Below are positions 28,666 through 37,589 of a DNA stretch of 64,000 nt, in pieces. Both the position numbers and the translations under genes were made by a program. The notes under the pieces were generated by a model. It had not been told where the DNA came from and did not search any database. It saw only the letters and a program-made list of their open reading frames with translations. Each line of letters starts with the position of its first letter. The first letter of the stretch is position 1. Origin of the DNA: Gammaproteobacteria bacterium (lineage in GTDB: Bacteria; Pseudomonadota; Gammaproteobacteria; Ga0077536); assembly GCA_021773835.1 (NCBI GenBank), contig JAJFJQ010000057.1, forward strand, positions 248,001-312,000, in the 5' to 3' direction.

Positions 28666-28739
28666 TGGAGGCTGAAGCCGGAATCGAACCGGCGTACACG
28701 GCTTTGCAGGCCGCTGCATAACCACTCTGCCATCCAGCC
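28666..28739 (-). tRNA. cysT: tRNA-Cys (anticodon GCA)
   Basis: A 74-base tRNA with encoded CCA. The anticodon loop is CCTGCAAAG (GCA) and the discriminator base is U, as expected for tRNA-Cys. The T-loop is GGTTCGATTCC. It lies between the Gly and Leu tRNA genes. Confidence 0.97.
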
Positions 28740-28815
28740 GTCGTGTTGTTGCCGCGGGCCAGCGACATCGTTTCCGTCAGTCGCGTCCGGCATGACGAAT
28801 GCATAGGCCCAAACG

Positions 28816-28839
28816 AAAAACCCCGATCGCTTCGGGGTT
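28816..28839 (-). terminator. Rho-independent terminator after tRNA-Gly
   Basis: On the minus strand, AACCCCGA, a 5-base loop and TCGGGGTT form an 8-bp stem (28819-28839) running into five T residues. It stands between tRNA-Gly and tRNA-Cys, so it would end or attenuate the uvrC-pgsA-glyW transcript before cysT and leuZ. Confidence 0.8.
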
Positions 28840-28850
28840 CATTCGAGATC

Positions 28851-28926
<76 letters not shown>

Positions 28927-29075
28927 AAATTACTATGGGCATCTAACCGAAAAAAACGCCCGCAACGTTCCCGAACCATGCGGCCACAACCGATTCGGTG
29001 GGCCATTTTAACCCTCGAAGGTGGGCTGTCAAGAATGGGCCGACCGATTGCAGAAATCTCCGGGCAACCACGATC

Positions 29076-29627
29076 TTAATTGCGCGATAGTTCCGGCCAC
29101 GCTGCTAGCAAATACTGCACCATTGACAACAAGGTCAACGCGGTCGCGATGTAGAGAAACAGGAATCCAGCCTCGTATACGGGTACATCGCTTACGGACC
29201 CAGGTAAGATCAATAACACGATTGCAATCATTTGCGCAGCAGTTTTGACCTTACCGAGATAAGACACCGCAACTTTCGTGCGCGCGCCAAGCTCGGCCAT
29301 CCATTCCCGAAGCGCCGATACCGTTATTTCACGTCCGATAATTACCGCCACCGGCATCGCTAACCAAATGCTGGGATCAGATTGCAATAAAACTATCAAC
29401 ACTACAGCGACCATTAACTTGTCTGCTACGGGATCGAGAAACGCACCAAGTTTAGAAGTTTGACCGAGTCGGCGCGCAAGGTAGCCGTCAAGCCAGTCCG
29501 TCAATGCAGCTAACGCAAATAGCGCAGCCGCAACTATTCGCGCCCCCCCGATTGGCGAATAGAAAACGATAACAAAGCACGGAATTAGCGCGATTCGAAG
29601 TAGGCTTAAGGAATTGGGAATGTTCAT
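29076..29627 (-). CDS. pgsA: CDP-diacylglycerol--glycerol-3-phosphate 3-phosphatidyltransferase
   Basis: A 183-residue integral membrane enzyme that makes phosphatidylglycerophosphate. The CDP-alcohol phosphotransferase motif DG-x2-AR-x8-G-x3-D-x3-D is complete in DWLDGYLARRLGQTSKLGAF followed by LDPVADKLM. Several hydrophobic helices flank it. Its ATG overlaps the uvrC stop in an ATGA arrangement, so the two are translationally coupled. The length matches E. coli PgsA. Confidence 0.96.
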   Translation of the reverse strand: MNIPNSLSLLRIALIPCFVIVFYSPIGGARIVAAALFALAALTDWLDGYLARRLGQTSKLGAFLDPVADKLMVAVVLIVLLQSDPSIWLAMPVAVIIGREITVSALREWMAELGARTKVAVSYLGKVKTAAQMIAIVLLILPGSVSDVPVYEAGFLFLYIATALTLLSMVQYLLAAWPELSRN

Positions 29628-31468
29628 CGTTCGCTGTTAATTTCGTCGTAAATCTTCTGTGCCAATGTACGGCTGATCCCGCGCACGCGGCACAAGTCGT
29701 CTACCCCCGCCGCACTCACGCCCTGCCACCCGCCAAAATGCCTAATCAACTGTTGCCGTCGTTTTGCGCCGACGCCTGCGATCGCATCCAGCGGTGAACG
29801 CGAGCGATTTTTTGTGCGCGCTTGCCGATGCGCCGTGATGGCAAATCGATGGGCCTCGTCGCGGATTTGCTGAATAAGTAGCAAGGCACCCGAGTCTTTC
29901 GGAAGCGTTCGCTCTTCGTTCCCATCGTGCACGAGCAGTGTTTCGAGTCCGGCCTTGCGAGTCGTACCCTTTGCAACCCCTACGATTGGCACGTCTCCAA
30001 GTTGCAAATTTTGCATGACTAATACGGCTCGTGCGACCTGACCCTTACCGCCGTCGATCAGTAATAGATCCGGCAGATGCCCATCGTCGCGCTTGATCCG
30101 AGTGTAGCGGCGCTCCAGAGCTTGCTCCATTGCCGCATAATCATCGCCGGCTACAACATCGCGGATATTAAACCGGCGATAGTCGGATTTGCGCGCACCA
30201 TCTTCGTCAAAGACCACACACGACGCAACCGTTGCTTCACCACTGGTGTGGCTCACATCGAAACATTCAATTCGCTGTGGCATCTCTTCCAAGTCAAGGA
30301 AGTCGCGGAGCGCGACCATTCTCCGAACCTGATCGGTGTTCGACGCAATGCGTTGTTCGAGTGCGATATCGGCATTGGTCTTGGCCATCTCGACCCACTT
30401 TGCACGTTCACCACGCACCTCGTGGCGGAGGCGAACCGCAGCGCCACGGCTGTCGGAAAGTGTATCGCGCAACCACTCGGCATCGTCGATTTCTTCCGAA
30501 ACGATAATATCCGGCGGGATGTCGCGATCGGTGTTACCGGCGAGATAAAACTGCGGTAGAAATGCGCCCAAAATATCAGCGCTCGTACTACCGTGAGTGT
30601 GCGCAGGGAAAAATACCTTGTTGCCTAAATGACGACCATTGCGGACGAAAAACACCTGAACACAACCCACGTTGCCACGCACCCGGCAAACAATGATGTC
30701 AAACTCGCCGTTACCCGAGGCAACGTACTGCTCCGATTGTAGGCCTTGCAATTTCTGGATCTGATCGCGTAGACGTGCCGCACGCTCGAACTCAAGGTTC
30801 GCCGCCGCCGCATCCATCTGCGTGGCCAAAGAGCCAATAACCTCCTCTGAGCGGCCATCGAGAAACAGAATCGCACGCTGCACGTCGTCGTGATATTCGT
30901 CGGCGTCTATGAAACCGACACAGGGCGCGGTGCACCGCTTGATTTGATGTTGCAGACAAGGTCTAGAGCGATTTCGAAAATAACTATCCTCACACTGGCG
31001 TAACATGAATAACTTCTGCAGTAGATTCAGTGTGGTGCGCACGGCGCCAGCATTGGCGAAGGGTCCGAAATATCGTCCTCGGCCATTACGTGCACCTCGA
31101 TGAAAGCTTAGTCTCGGGAACTTCTCAGCGCCATCCACGTAGATGTACGGGTAGCTTTTGTCGTCGCGCAAGACAATGTTGTAGCGCGGCCGCAAATCTT
31201 TGATCAAGTTGCTTTCAAGTAAAAACGCTTCGTTCTCTGTACGCGTAACCGTTACCGCGATGCTTTGGATGCCGCTGACCATTGAGCGTACTTTCGGCGT
31301 CGCATTTGCCTGGCGATTGAAATAGCTCGAAACACGTTTTTTAAGGTGCTTTGCCTTTCCAACATAGATGACGTCCCCTGAGGCATCCGAGAATCGATAG
31401 ATCCCCGGTTTCATCGGGAGATCTCGACATTGGGAACGTAGGTCGTCGAACGATACGGGGTCAGTCAC
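29624..31468 (-). CDS. uvrC: Excinuclease ABC subunit C
   Basis: A 614-residue nucleotide-excision-repair endonuclease. The N-terminal GIY-YIG nuclease reads GIYRFSDASGDVIYVGKAKH. The UVR domain that meets UvrB is near residue 205 (LEFERAARLRDQIQKLQ), then an RNase H-like nuclease with ECFDVSHTSGE and LLLIDGGKGQ. Tandem helix-hairpin-helix motifs end the protein (IAGVGAKRRQQLIRHFGG, VRGISRTLAQKIYDE). The start is a GTG overlapping the upstream glycosylase stop by 4 bases. Confidence 0.97.
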   Translation of the reverse strand: MTDPVSFDDLRSQCRDLPMKPGIYRFSDASGDVIYVGKAKHLKKRVSSYFNRQANATPKVRSMVSGIQSIAVTVTRTENEAFLLESNLIKDLRPRYNIVLRDDKSYPYIYVDGAEKFPRLSFHRGARNGRGRYFGPFANAGAVRTTLNLLQKLFMLRQCEDSYFRNRSRPCLQHQIKRCTAPCVGFIDADEYHDDVQRAILFLDGRSEEVIGSLATQMDAAAANLEFERAARLRDQIQKLQGLQSEQYVASGNGEFDIIVCRVRGNVGCVQVFFVRNGRHLGNKVFFPAHTHGSTSADILGAFLPQFYLAGNTDRDIPPDIIVSEEIDDAEWLRDTLSDSRGAAVRLRHEVRGERAKWVEMAKTNADIALEQRIASNTDQVRRMVALRDFLDLEEMPQRIECFDVSHTSGEATVASCVVFDEDGARKSDYRRFNIRDVVAGDDYAAMEQALERRYTRIKRDDGHLPDLLLIDGGKGQVARAVLVMQNLQLGDVPIVGVAKGTTRKAGLETLLVHDGNEERTLPKDSGALLLIQQIRDEAHRFAITAHRQARTKNRSRSPLDAIAGVGAKRRQQLIRHFGGWQGVSAAGVDDLCRVRGISRTLAQKIYDEINSER

Positions 31469-32118
31469 ACCTGCCCCACTAGGCGTTTTGCTGCTGCAAA
31501 TACGGCACCGAACATCGGCGCAGTCAATCGTTTGGTTTGGGTGTTATAGCGACTGCAATGGTAGGAGTCGATGAGATTTAACTGGTCGCCTAACGCGTGG
31601 CACGCCGCATGTGCGAACGGAAATTCTCGTTGGCGATAACTAAGCGCCTTCAAAACAGCGTTATGCGCAATCCGACCGAGCGCAACAACGACTCCAGGAC
31701 GCGATACCAGGGCGAGGTCTGCGGCCAAGTATTGGTTACACGTGTCGATCTCCGACGTAGACGGTTTATTAGCGGGCGGCAGACATTTGACTGCGTTTGT
31801 TATTCGACAATTGATCAAGCACAAGTCATCGTCGGCGCGATCACCACGAGGTTGGTTACAAAATCCATGCTCGAACAAAGTCTGATAAAGCAAAATGCCT
31901 GCATGGTCGCCGGTAAACGGTCTCCCAGTGGCATTCGCTCCATGCATACCAGGCGCAAGACCAACGATCAGCAAGGGCACGCCTCGCTTACCAAATGGTG
32001 CGACCGGTGCAGCGTGGTAACTCGGGTGCGCTTTACGTACCTCGCGCAAGAATTTGGTGAGGCGGTCGCAACGAGTACAGGAGAGATCGAAGGTTGGGTC
32101 ATCGGCTGCTGCACTCAT
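31465..32118 (-). CDS. Type-V uracil-DNA glycosylase (UdgB-like)
   Basis: About 217 residues. GLAPGMHGANATGRPFTGD and the late motif DSYHCSRYNTQTKRLT match family-5 uracil-DNA glycosylases, which cut uracil and some other deaminated bases from DNA. The motif-1 loop GLAPGxxGANxTGR lacks a polar catalytic Asp or Asn at the family-1 position, as usual for type V. Cysteines at CTRC near the N-terminus and two further ones (CLPP, CNQY) probably hold a [4Fe-4S] cluster. It sits between uvrY and uvrC, overlapping uvrC by 4 bases, so two repair pathways share a transcript. The ATG at 32118 or a GTG at 32130 could be the start. Confidence 0.88.
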   Translation of the reverse strand: MSAAADDPTFDLSCTRCDRLTKFLREVRKAHPSYHAAPVAPFGKRGVPLLIVGLAPGMHGANATGRPFTGDHAGILLYQTLFEHGFCNQPRGDRADDDLCLINCRITNAVKCLPPANKPSTSEIDTCNQYLAADLALVSRPGVVVALGRIAHNAVLKALSYRQREFPFAHAACHALGDQLNLIDSYHCSRYNTQTKRLTAPMFGAVFAAAKRLVGQV

Positions 32119-32223
32119 CGTCTTAGACACGCACCATAACTACGAGTAGTGAGTAAATTAATCTATCCAAGCTAATTATGTCGTGCCAGATCTAGGGGCG
32201 CGTCTATCAAGCTTCACGTGGAT

Positions 32224-32898
32224 TCAGACACGCCTCGGTCTTGATTCAGCAGCGCTTAGATCGCCCAACTCCGAAAGACCTTGTGCATTCGCAATCATCG
32301 CAAGCTGCACGTCGTTTCGCGCGCCCAATTTTTCGCACAACGCACGCCTGTGATGGGCGATCGTTTTGCGACTTAAGCTCATAACGACTGCAATCTCATC
32401 CATGTCCATACCTTCACTGATCTTTTGTAGAACCTGTATTTCACGTGTAGATAGATCGTTGAGACCACCGAGCGACCCTTTTATCGAATCGTTGGCCGCT
32501 ATCCGCTGTGCAACGTCATGACTGATATACGGCTCACCTGCGGCGACGATATGGATAGCGTGGACCAATTCGTCAGTGTCAGCGGCCTTGCTCACATAAC
32601 CAGCACCACCCAATTCCATAAAGCGCCGTGGATATGGTCCTTCCACATACATCGACAAGCCGATGACCTTACAGCTCGGATCGCTGCTGACAACACGTCG
32701 GGTCGCTTCGAGGCCGCCGATGCCTGGCATATTTAAGTCCATCAATACGATGTCGATATTGCCCCCGCGAACTATCTCTCGGGCCTGCTCGCCACTATCC
32801 GCTTCCGCAGCCACTTTGAAATCGTCAACCGCACTGAGCTTAGCCGCGATGCATCGGCGCACCAAGCGTTGGTCATCCACGACTAGAATGTTAATCAT
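32224..32898 (-). CDS. uvrY: Response regulator of the UvrY/GacA family
   Basis: A 224-residue NarL/LuxR-type regulator. The receiver has VVDDQ, the phosphoacceptor in VLMDLNMPGIGGLEATRR and the Lys in GYVSKAADTDE. The C-terminal LuxR helix-turn-helix is LSTREIQVLQKISEGMDMDE with MSLSRKTIAHHRRALCEKLG. MPGIGGLEATR and the position before uvrC match E. coli UvrY, the BarA partner that turns on Csr small RNAs. A GacA/UvrY role is therefore likely; no BarA-like kinase is in the window. Its first 8 bases overlap the Nudix gene stop. Confidence 0.9.
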   Translation of the reverse strand: MINILVVDDQRLVRRCIAAKLSAVDDFKVAAEADSGEQAREIVRGGNIDIVLMDLNMPGIGGLEATRRVVSSDPSCKVIGLSMYVEGPYPRRFMELGGAGYVSKAADTDELVHAIHIVAAGEPYISHDVAQRIAANDSIKGSLGGLNDLSTREIQVLQKISEGMDMDEIAVVMSLSRKTIAHHRRALCEKLGARNDVQLAMIANAQGLSELGDLSAAESRPRRV

Positions 32899-33427
32899 TC
32901 GCGAAGGCCGTGCACGCCTGGCCGGCCGTGTTAAAGAGCCGTGACCATATCAAATGAAATGTCGTTGTGAAATCGGAGGGTCGAGCTCGCAACCATTCGT
33001 CTAAACGTTCGATTTCACACCAGCGACCGTCGAGAATTTCGACCGGATCTGGAATCACCGCTGTTGCTGCAACACAACGATAAACCCAGGTAAATTCGTG
33101 ACCCGTCGCGGCACAGGCATCCAACTTAAACAACGGAATGAGTTTGGTGCTTTGGCCTATTCCCAACTCTTCGTTTAATTCACGCTGTGCGGCTAGGTCA
33201 TAATTTTCGGATGTCTCCACATGTCCCGCGGCCGAGGTATCCCATAAACCCGGCGCGCTGTCCTTATCGAGGCTACGCCTTTGCATGTACAGTTCACCTG
33301 TCGCATTAAACACCAATATGTGCACCGCGCGATGTCGTAAGCCGTGTGCGTGTACCGACGCACGGGTCGCGGTCCCGATTACTTCGTCATCGCGGTTGAC
33401 GACATCGAAGATCTCTGACGCTGCCAA
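32891..33427 (-). CDS. Nudix hydrolase (YfcD/IPP isomerase-like)
   Basis: A 178-residue protein with a perfect Nudix box, G-x5-E-x7-RE-x2-EE-x-GI: GHVETSENYDLAAQRELNEE followed by LGIG. The surrounding sequence (IFDVVNRDDEVIGTATRASV, HRAVHILVFNATGELYMQRR) is that of the YfcD and isopentenyl-diphosphate isomerase-like branch, whose hydrolysis substrates are mostly undefined. The start is a TTG at 33427; an in-frame stop lies 9 bases further up, so no longer start is possible. The gene overlaps uvrY by 8 bases. Confidence 0.87.
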   Translation of the reverse strand: MAASEIFDVVNRDDEVIGTATRASVHAHGLRHRAVHILVFNATGELYMQRRSLDKDSAPGLWDTSAAGHVETSENYDLAAQRELNEELGIGQSTKLIPLFKLDACAATGHEFTWVYRCVAATAVIPDPVEILDGRWCEIERLDEWLRARPSDFTTTFHLIWSRLFNTAGQACTAFAND

Positions 33428-33451
33428 TCTGCTTCACGCGATGGAGTCGGT

Positions 33452-35920
33452 TTAAGCGGCATCCGCCGCCGGCCGCGTCTCCGCTATTCGATGCCACAAT
33501 TCGTCTGAGCTGAAATCGTCGACATCGATCGCGCGTCGCAATGCCGCGCGGGTCGTTCGCAGTTGCTCGGCCTCAATCTCGCTGATCACACCAGCGCGCA
33601 GAGCGTCACCAAGGTCATCGACGCTATAGGGTTCGATCTCGCCGTTGCGAACAGCCGTCCGGATCTTGCCCTCGGCTTCGTCGCTAGCCTCCACCAGCCG
33701 AACGGCATACTCCAGGCAGCCAATGATGTCGTCAGCCGAATCATCGAAATACATCCCAGCACACAAACGCTCGCGAAAACTTGCGGACGTAACTAGTAGG
33801 TTAGACACCTCGGTACCGAGTTGATCCGACGCGCGTTTCCAACGCCGCCCCCAAGGAAACACCAAGCGCCGTAGTAACCATGCGCTTGAGCGCGACGGAA
33901 GATTGACGATGATCTCATCCAAACGATCGTAAATTCTGTGTAAGGAATTTTGAAATGCGAAGTCGAGTACTGGGAGATCGGCATCGGGCCGACCGTCATC
34001 CTCAAAACGCTTCAATGCACAGCTAATCAAATACATCTCACCTAAAACGTCGGCGAACCTACCCGACAGTTTCTCTTTACGTTTTAGGCCGCCGCCGAGT
34101 TGTATGAGCGCGAAGTCAGCAACGGTGGCGAAAGATGCGCTCGCACGTTCCAATTGTGCATACCAGTAATTGACCTCCCCGACGGACGGATCAGAACCTA
34201 TCATTCCGCCCGTTGCATTGCGCACAAAAGCGCGTGCTGCGTTGCTGATGACGCTCCCGATATGCCCGAACAAGGCCTTGTCAAACGCAGCAACTGCGCG
34301 CGCCTCATTGGTCTCGTTGGCCGCGGCAATCTCCGGCAGTAGCCACGGGTGGCAGCGCATCGCGCCCTGCCCAAAAGTGATCAATGACCGGGTTAAGATA
34401 TTCGCGCCTTCGACCGTGATCGCTACCGGCGCTGCGGTATAGGAATTCATTAGATAATTCGCCGGCCCGTCGCAAATTGCGCGACCACCATGGACATCCA
34501 TGGCGTCATTTATCGATTGGCGCAGGCGCTCAGTAGATTCGTACTTCAGTAGGGCGGACAGAACCGCCGGCTCTTCACCGGCATCCAATGCGCCCGCGGT
34601 TACGTAGCGCGCCGAGTCGATTAAATAGGTGTTTTCGACGATCCGGGAGATCGCTTCTTGAACGCCTTCAAATTTGCCAATAGGAAGGTTGAACTGCTTC
34701 CGCACCCGTGCATAAGCGCCGGTGGTGCGAGCGCAGACCTTAAGCCCGGCTGTACTCGAACCAGGCAATGAAATCGAGCGACCGGCCGCCAGACAATTCA
34801 TCAGCATGCGCCAACCATCGCCGCATCGCTCCTGGCCACCGATCACCCAATCCAACGGGATGAACACGTCCGTACCCGACGTCGGACCATTGAGGAAGGC
34901 TTGGCGTGCTGGAAAGTGGCGGCGACCGGTTTCAACGCCGGGATGATCGGTCGGCAGCAAGGCCAATGTAATACCGACATCGACGCTATCCCCAATTAGA
35001 TTTTCTGGATCGTAAAGGTGGAAGGCCAGGCCGAGTACGGTCGCGACTGGGCTTAGTGTGATGTAACGTTTTTCCCAAGTGAGCCGGATGCCGAGAACCT
35101 CTTCACCGTTGAACTCGGCGCGGCAAACGATTCCGTTATCGGGAATTGCAGCCGCATCGGAACCAGCGAACGGATTGGTCAAGGCAAAACACGGCACTTC
35201 TTCACCGCGTGCAAGTCGCGGCAGGTAATAATCTTTTTGTGACGTATTTCCGTATTTTAAGAGTAACTCCGCCGGCCCCAGTGAATTCGGAACCATGACG
35301 CTAATCGCTGCCGTGCTGCAACGCGATGCGATCTTACAGACAACGCGCGAATGCGCGCGCGCGGAAAAGCCCTTACCGCCATACTCTGTCGGGATAATCA
35401 TCCCAAGGAATCCTTGGTCTTTAATGAACTGCCACACAGGCGCCGGCAGATCGCCGTGTTCGTGCGAGATCTCCCATTCATTCGCCATCCCGCAAAGCTC
35501 CTCGACTGGGCCATCGAGGAACGCCGCCTCTGCCGCGGTGAGGTTTTCTTTGGGAAGATCTAGTAGCCGGCTCCAATTCGGATCACCCGAAAACAACTCG
35601 GCGTCCCACCAAACGGTTCCAGCGTCGAGTGCATCTTGCTCTGTCTTAGAAATCTTCGGCAGGAGCTTGCGGAACAAGGTAAGCGCGGGGCTAGAGACAA
35701 CACGGTAGCGGATTTCTTTGAGATTCAAACAGGCGACGCAAAACCATACCAGCCATGCTAGTCCCATCAACATATTGGCCGGGAATCCCGACGCAATGTT
35801 ACCGAGAACAAGCAAGCCAATGCCCGTCGCAACTGTTGTCACGGCTAGACTCGCCCGCAGGTAGGCGAGGATGCCAATGCCGACGAGAACAGAAAGCATG
35901 ATTAGTATCGTGGTCATCAT
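33452..35920 (-). CDS. fadE: Acyl-CoA dehydrogenase FadE
   Basis: An 822-residue enzyme, close to the 814 residues of E. coli FadE, catalysing the first step of fatty acid beta-oxidation. Two N-terminal membrane helices (about 1-65) anchor it. The dehydrogenase core includes IIPTEYGGKGFSARAHS, CFALTNPFAGSDAAAIP, HFPARQAFLNGPTSGTDVF and DVHGGRAICDGPANYL. A C-terminal domain of about 250 residues typical of FadE follows. AAGGAG lies 7 bases before the ATG. The Nudix gene starts 24 bases after its end. Confidence 0.95.
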   Translation of the reverse strand: MMTTILIMLSVLVGIGILAYLRASLAVTTVATGIGLLVLGNIASGFPANMLMGLAWLVWFCVACLNLKEIRYRVVSSPALTLFRKLLPKISKTEQDALDAGTVWWDAELFSGDPNWSRLLDLPKENLTAAEAAFLDGPVEELCGMANEWEISHEHGDLPAPVWQFIKDQGFLGMIIPTEYGGKGFSARAHSRVVCKIASRCSTAAISVMVPNSLGPAELLLKYGNTSQKDYYLPRLARGEEVPCFALTNPFAGSDAAAIPDNGIVCRAEFNGEEVLGIRLTWEKRYITLSPVATVLGLAFHLYDPENLIGDSVDVGITLALLPTDHPGVETGRRHFPARQAFLNGPTSGTDVFIPLDWVIGGQERCGDGWRMLMNCLAAGRSISLPGSSTAGLKVCARTTGAYARVRKQFNLPIGKFEGVQEAISRIVENTYLIDSARYVTAGALDAGEEPAVLSALLKYESTERLRQSINDAMDVHGGRAICDGPANYLMNSYTAAPVAITVEGANILTRSLITFGQGAMRCHPWLLPEIAAANETNEARAVAAFDKALFGHIGSVISNAARAFVRNATGGMIGSDPSVGEVNYWYAQLERASASFATVADFALIQLGGGLKRKEKLSGRFADVLGEMYLISCALKRFEDDGRPDADLPVLDFAFQNSLHRIYDRLDEIIVNLPSRSSAWLLRRLVFPWGRRWKRASDQLGTEVSNLLVTSASFRERLCAGMYFDDSADDIIGCLEYAVRLVEASDEAEGKIRTAVRNGEIEPYSVDDLGDALRAGVISEIEAEQLRTTRAALRRAIDVDDFSSDELWHRIAETRPAADAA

Positions 35921-36037
35921 CGATCAACTCCTTGAGTATGTACCAGCCTGCGCCATGGCAGCGTCCACATAACGGTAACGGCCTAGTATTAATGATAGAA
36001 GTTCTCCGGCGAGAACGATAGCCGGCGAACGCGCGAC

Positions 36038-37381
36038 CTAGGCGGCAGATTCTACCCGGTTGCGGCCAGCATTCTTCGCTTGATACAACGCCCGGTCGGC
36101 CGCTTCGACGAGTTGTCGGGCGGTATGCTCCGCGCCAGGCGTTAAGCTCGCAACGCCGAAACTTGCGGTCACGACGGCCGCTACCTCAGAGGCTGGATGG
36201 GGAATCGCGCGTTCAATGATCGACATGCGCACACTCTCCGCGATGCCCAATGCCGCTGCCAGGTCGGACTCGGGCAGCAACAAGACGAATTCCTCCCCAC
36301 CGTAGCGTGCAGCCAAGTCACCGCTACGGCGCGCGTAGCCGGCAAGAATCTTGCCGATCTCGGCGAGGCAATCATCTCCAGCGCCGTGTCCCAGGGTGTC
36401 GTTGTATTGCTTAAAACAATCGACGTCCATCAACACCAATCCAACGGGTTTTTGTGCACGGAAGGTGCGTGCGAGTTCGGACTCCAACTGCTCATCGAAA
36501 TAGCGCCGGTTCGCAATCCCGGTTAGGCCATCGAGCGAGGATAAGCGTTCGGCGCGATGGCGCGCGGCCCGCAATTCCCGCTCCATATGCAATCGTCGCT
36601 CGATTTCCGCGGACGCTAAGCGAGCTTGACTTTGATACTCGGCCATCAAATTTGCGTTTTCGTCTTTCAGTTGCAGCTCGATCGCTCGGGCACGTCGGGC
36701 GCGCACGACACCAATCGCCAGATGCGCGTAGATAAGGCCGAGGGCGGCGACGACGACGTATGATGTTCGATCTTGGTTTGCAAGCAGTATGACGATCGAT
36801 GGTAGCGTGGCCGGCAACGCGAGGACCGCCGTTGCTATGGGATCATCTTGGAATGCACCAGCACCACCAAGTACAACGATGGAGACCCATGATACCGCCA
36901 GAATAAAAGACATCTCCGAATGCGACGGCACACACGCTAGCGGCGCGAAACCCCACGCCAGAGCCGTCGCTCCGATGCACGCATATATCGCTTTCGAACA
37001 CATCGGTTCATTGACCGGCTGGGCGACCTCCATCCAACGCAATACGCCCGCGCGAACGGCAACAAGGACGGCAAAACCGGACCACCACGTCCACAACATC
37101 GTCGATCCAGAATGTTGCGCGAAAAAAATCACGAAAATGCCGCTGACAAGGACGTTTTGCACGCTGTTGTAGCGCAGTTCGCCCAATAGGTGACGGTTGT
37201 TTTCATCACGAACGGACGGCGTCGGCCCCTCACTGGGCGGTTCTAATGTGGAGTCGTCTTGTGTCATTGATGACGTTTCATTTTTTCGATTTTTGGTGGG
37301 CGCGGATTTTCTAGCCGCAATTCTGTTCGGTTGAACCGTTACCGCACCATCCATGTGCGTACAACGACAATAGACCAACAT
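36038..37381 (-). CDS. Membrane-bound diguanylate cyclase
   Basis: A 447-residue protein with about six membrane helices (residues about 70-235), a helical linker and a GGDEF domain. The active loop is ARYGGEEF, and the RSGD just before it is an RxxD product-inhibition site, so this should be an active, feedback-controlled c-di-GMP synthase. The first 38 residues are polar and not obviously conserved; an ATG at 37267 would give a shorter protein, but neither start has a clear Shine-Dalgarno. This is the last backbone gene before the tRNA-linked insertion zone. It shares its layout with the degenerate GGDEF protein at the left edge. Confidence 0.9.
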   Translation of the reverse strand: MLVYCRCTHMDGAVTVQPNRIAARKSAPTKNRKNETSSMTQDDSTLEPPSEGPTPSVRDENNRHLLGELRYNSVQNVLVSGIFVIFFAQHSGSTMLWTWWSGFAVLVAVRAGVLRWMEVAQPVNEPMCSKAIYACIGATALAWGFAPLACVPSHSEMSFILAVSWVSIVVLGGAGAFQDDPIATAVLALPATLPSIVILLANQDRTSYVVVAALGLIYAHLAIGVVRARRARAIELQLKDENANLMAEYQSQARLASAEIERRLHMERELRAARHRAERLSSLDGLTGIANRRYFDEQLESELARTFRAQKPVGLVLMDVDCFKQYNDTLGHGAGDDCLAEIGKILAGYARRSGDLAARYGGEEFVLLLPESDLAAALGIAESVRMSIIERAIPHPASEVAAVVTASFGVASLTPGAEHTARQLVEAADRALYQAKNAGRNRVESAA

Positions 37382-37509
37382 ACCCCATATAGGGTATACG
37401 AAACGTTAAATTTGAATCATTTCTGGCCAGGACGTGAATTGGCACCCAAATTGCGTGTCGCAGCGGTTTATGGCGCGCAGCGAGAATCGGCCAGCAGGCG
37501 TCTTGAATC

Positions 37510-37533
37510 TGGCGGAGAGGGGGGGATTCGAAC
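37510..37533 (-). other. tRNA-Ser 3' end as element attachment site
   Basis: These 24 bases read, on the minus strand, as the T-loop, 3' acceptor strand and CCA of a tRNA-Ser (GTTCGAATCCCCCC, then CTCTCCGCCA). The match stops there: the T-stem 5' strand is wrong and no tRNA body follows. This is the displaced 3' end expected where an element has integrated into a tRNA-Ser gene. The integrase gene begins its downstream end 57 bases away. No second copy of the core or full tRNA-Ser is in the window. Confidence 0.75.
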
Positions 37534-37589
37534 ATCCCACGATTCTTTTAAATTCAGATACTTAGTGGTTAATCGCCACCATATAGCCA

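Noticed and set aside
37384-37396. TACCC-N6-GGGTA palindrome-like element before the diguanylate cyclase
   Set aside because: The arms are only 5 bases and I see no second copy or partner regulator, so a regulatory call is not supported.
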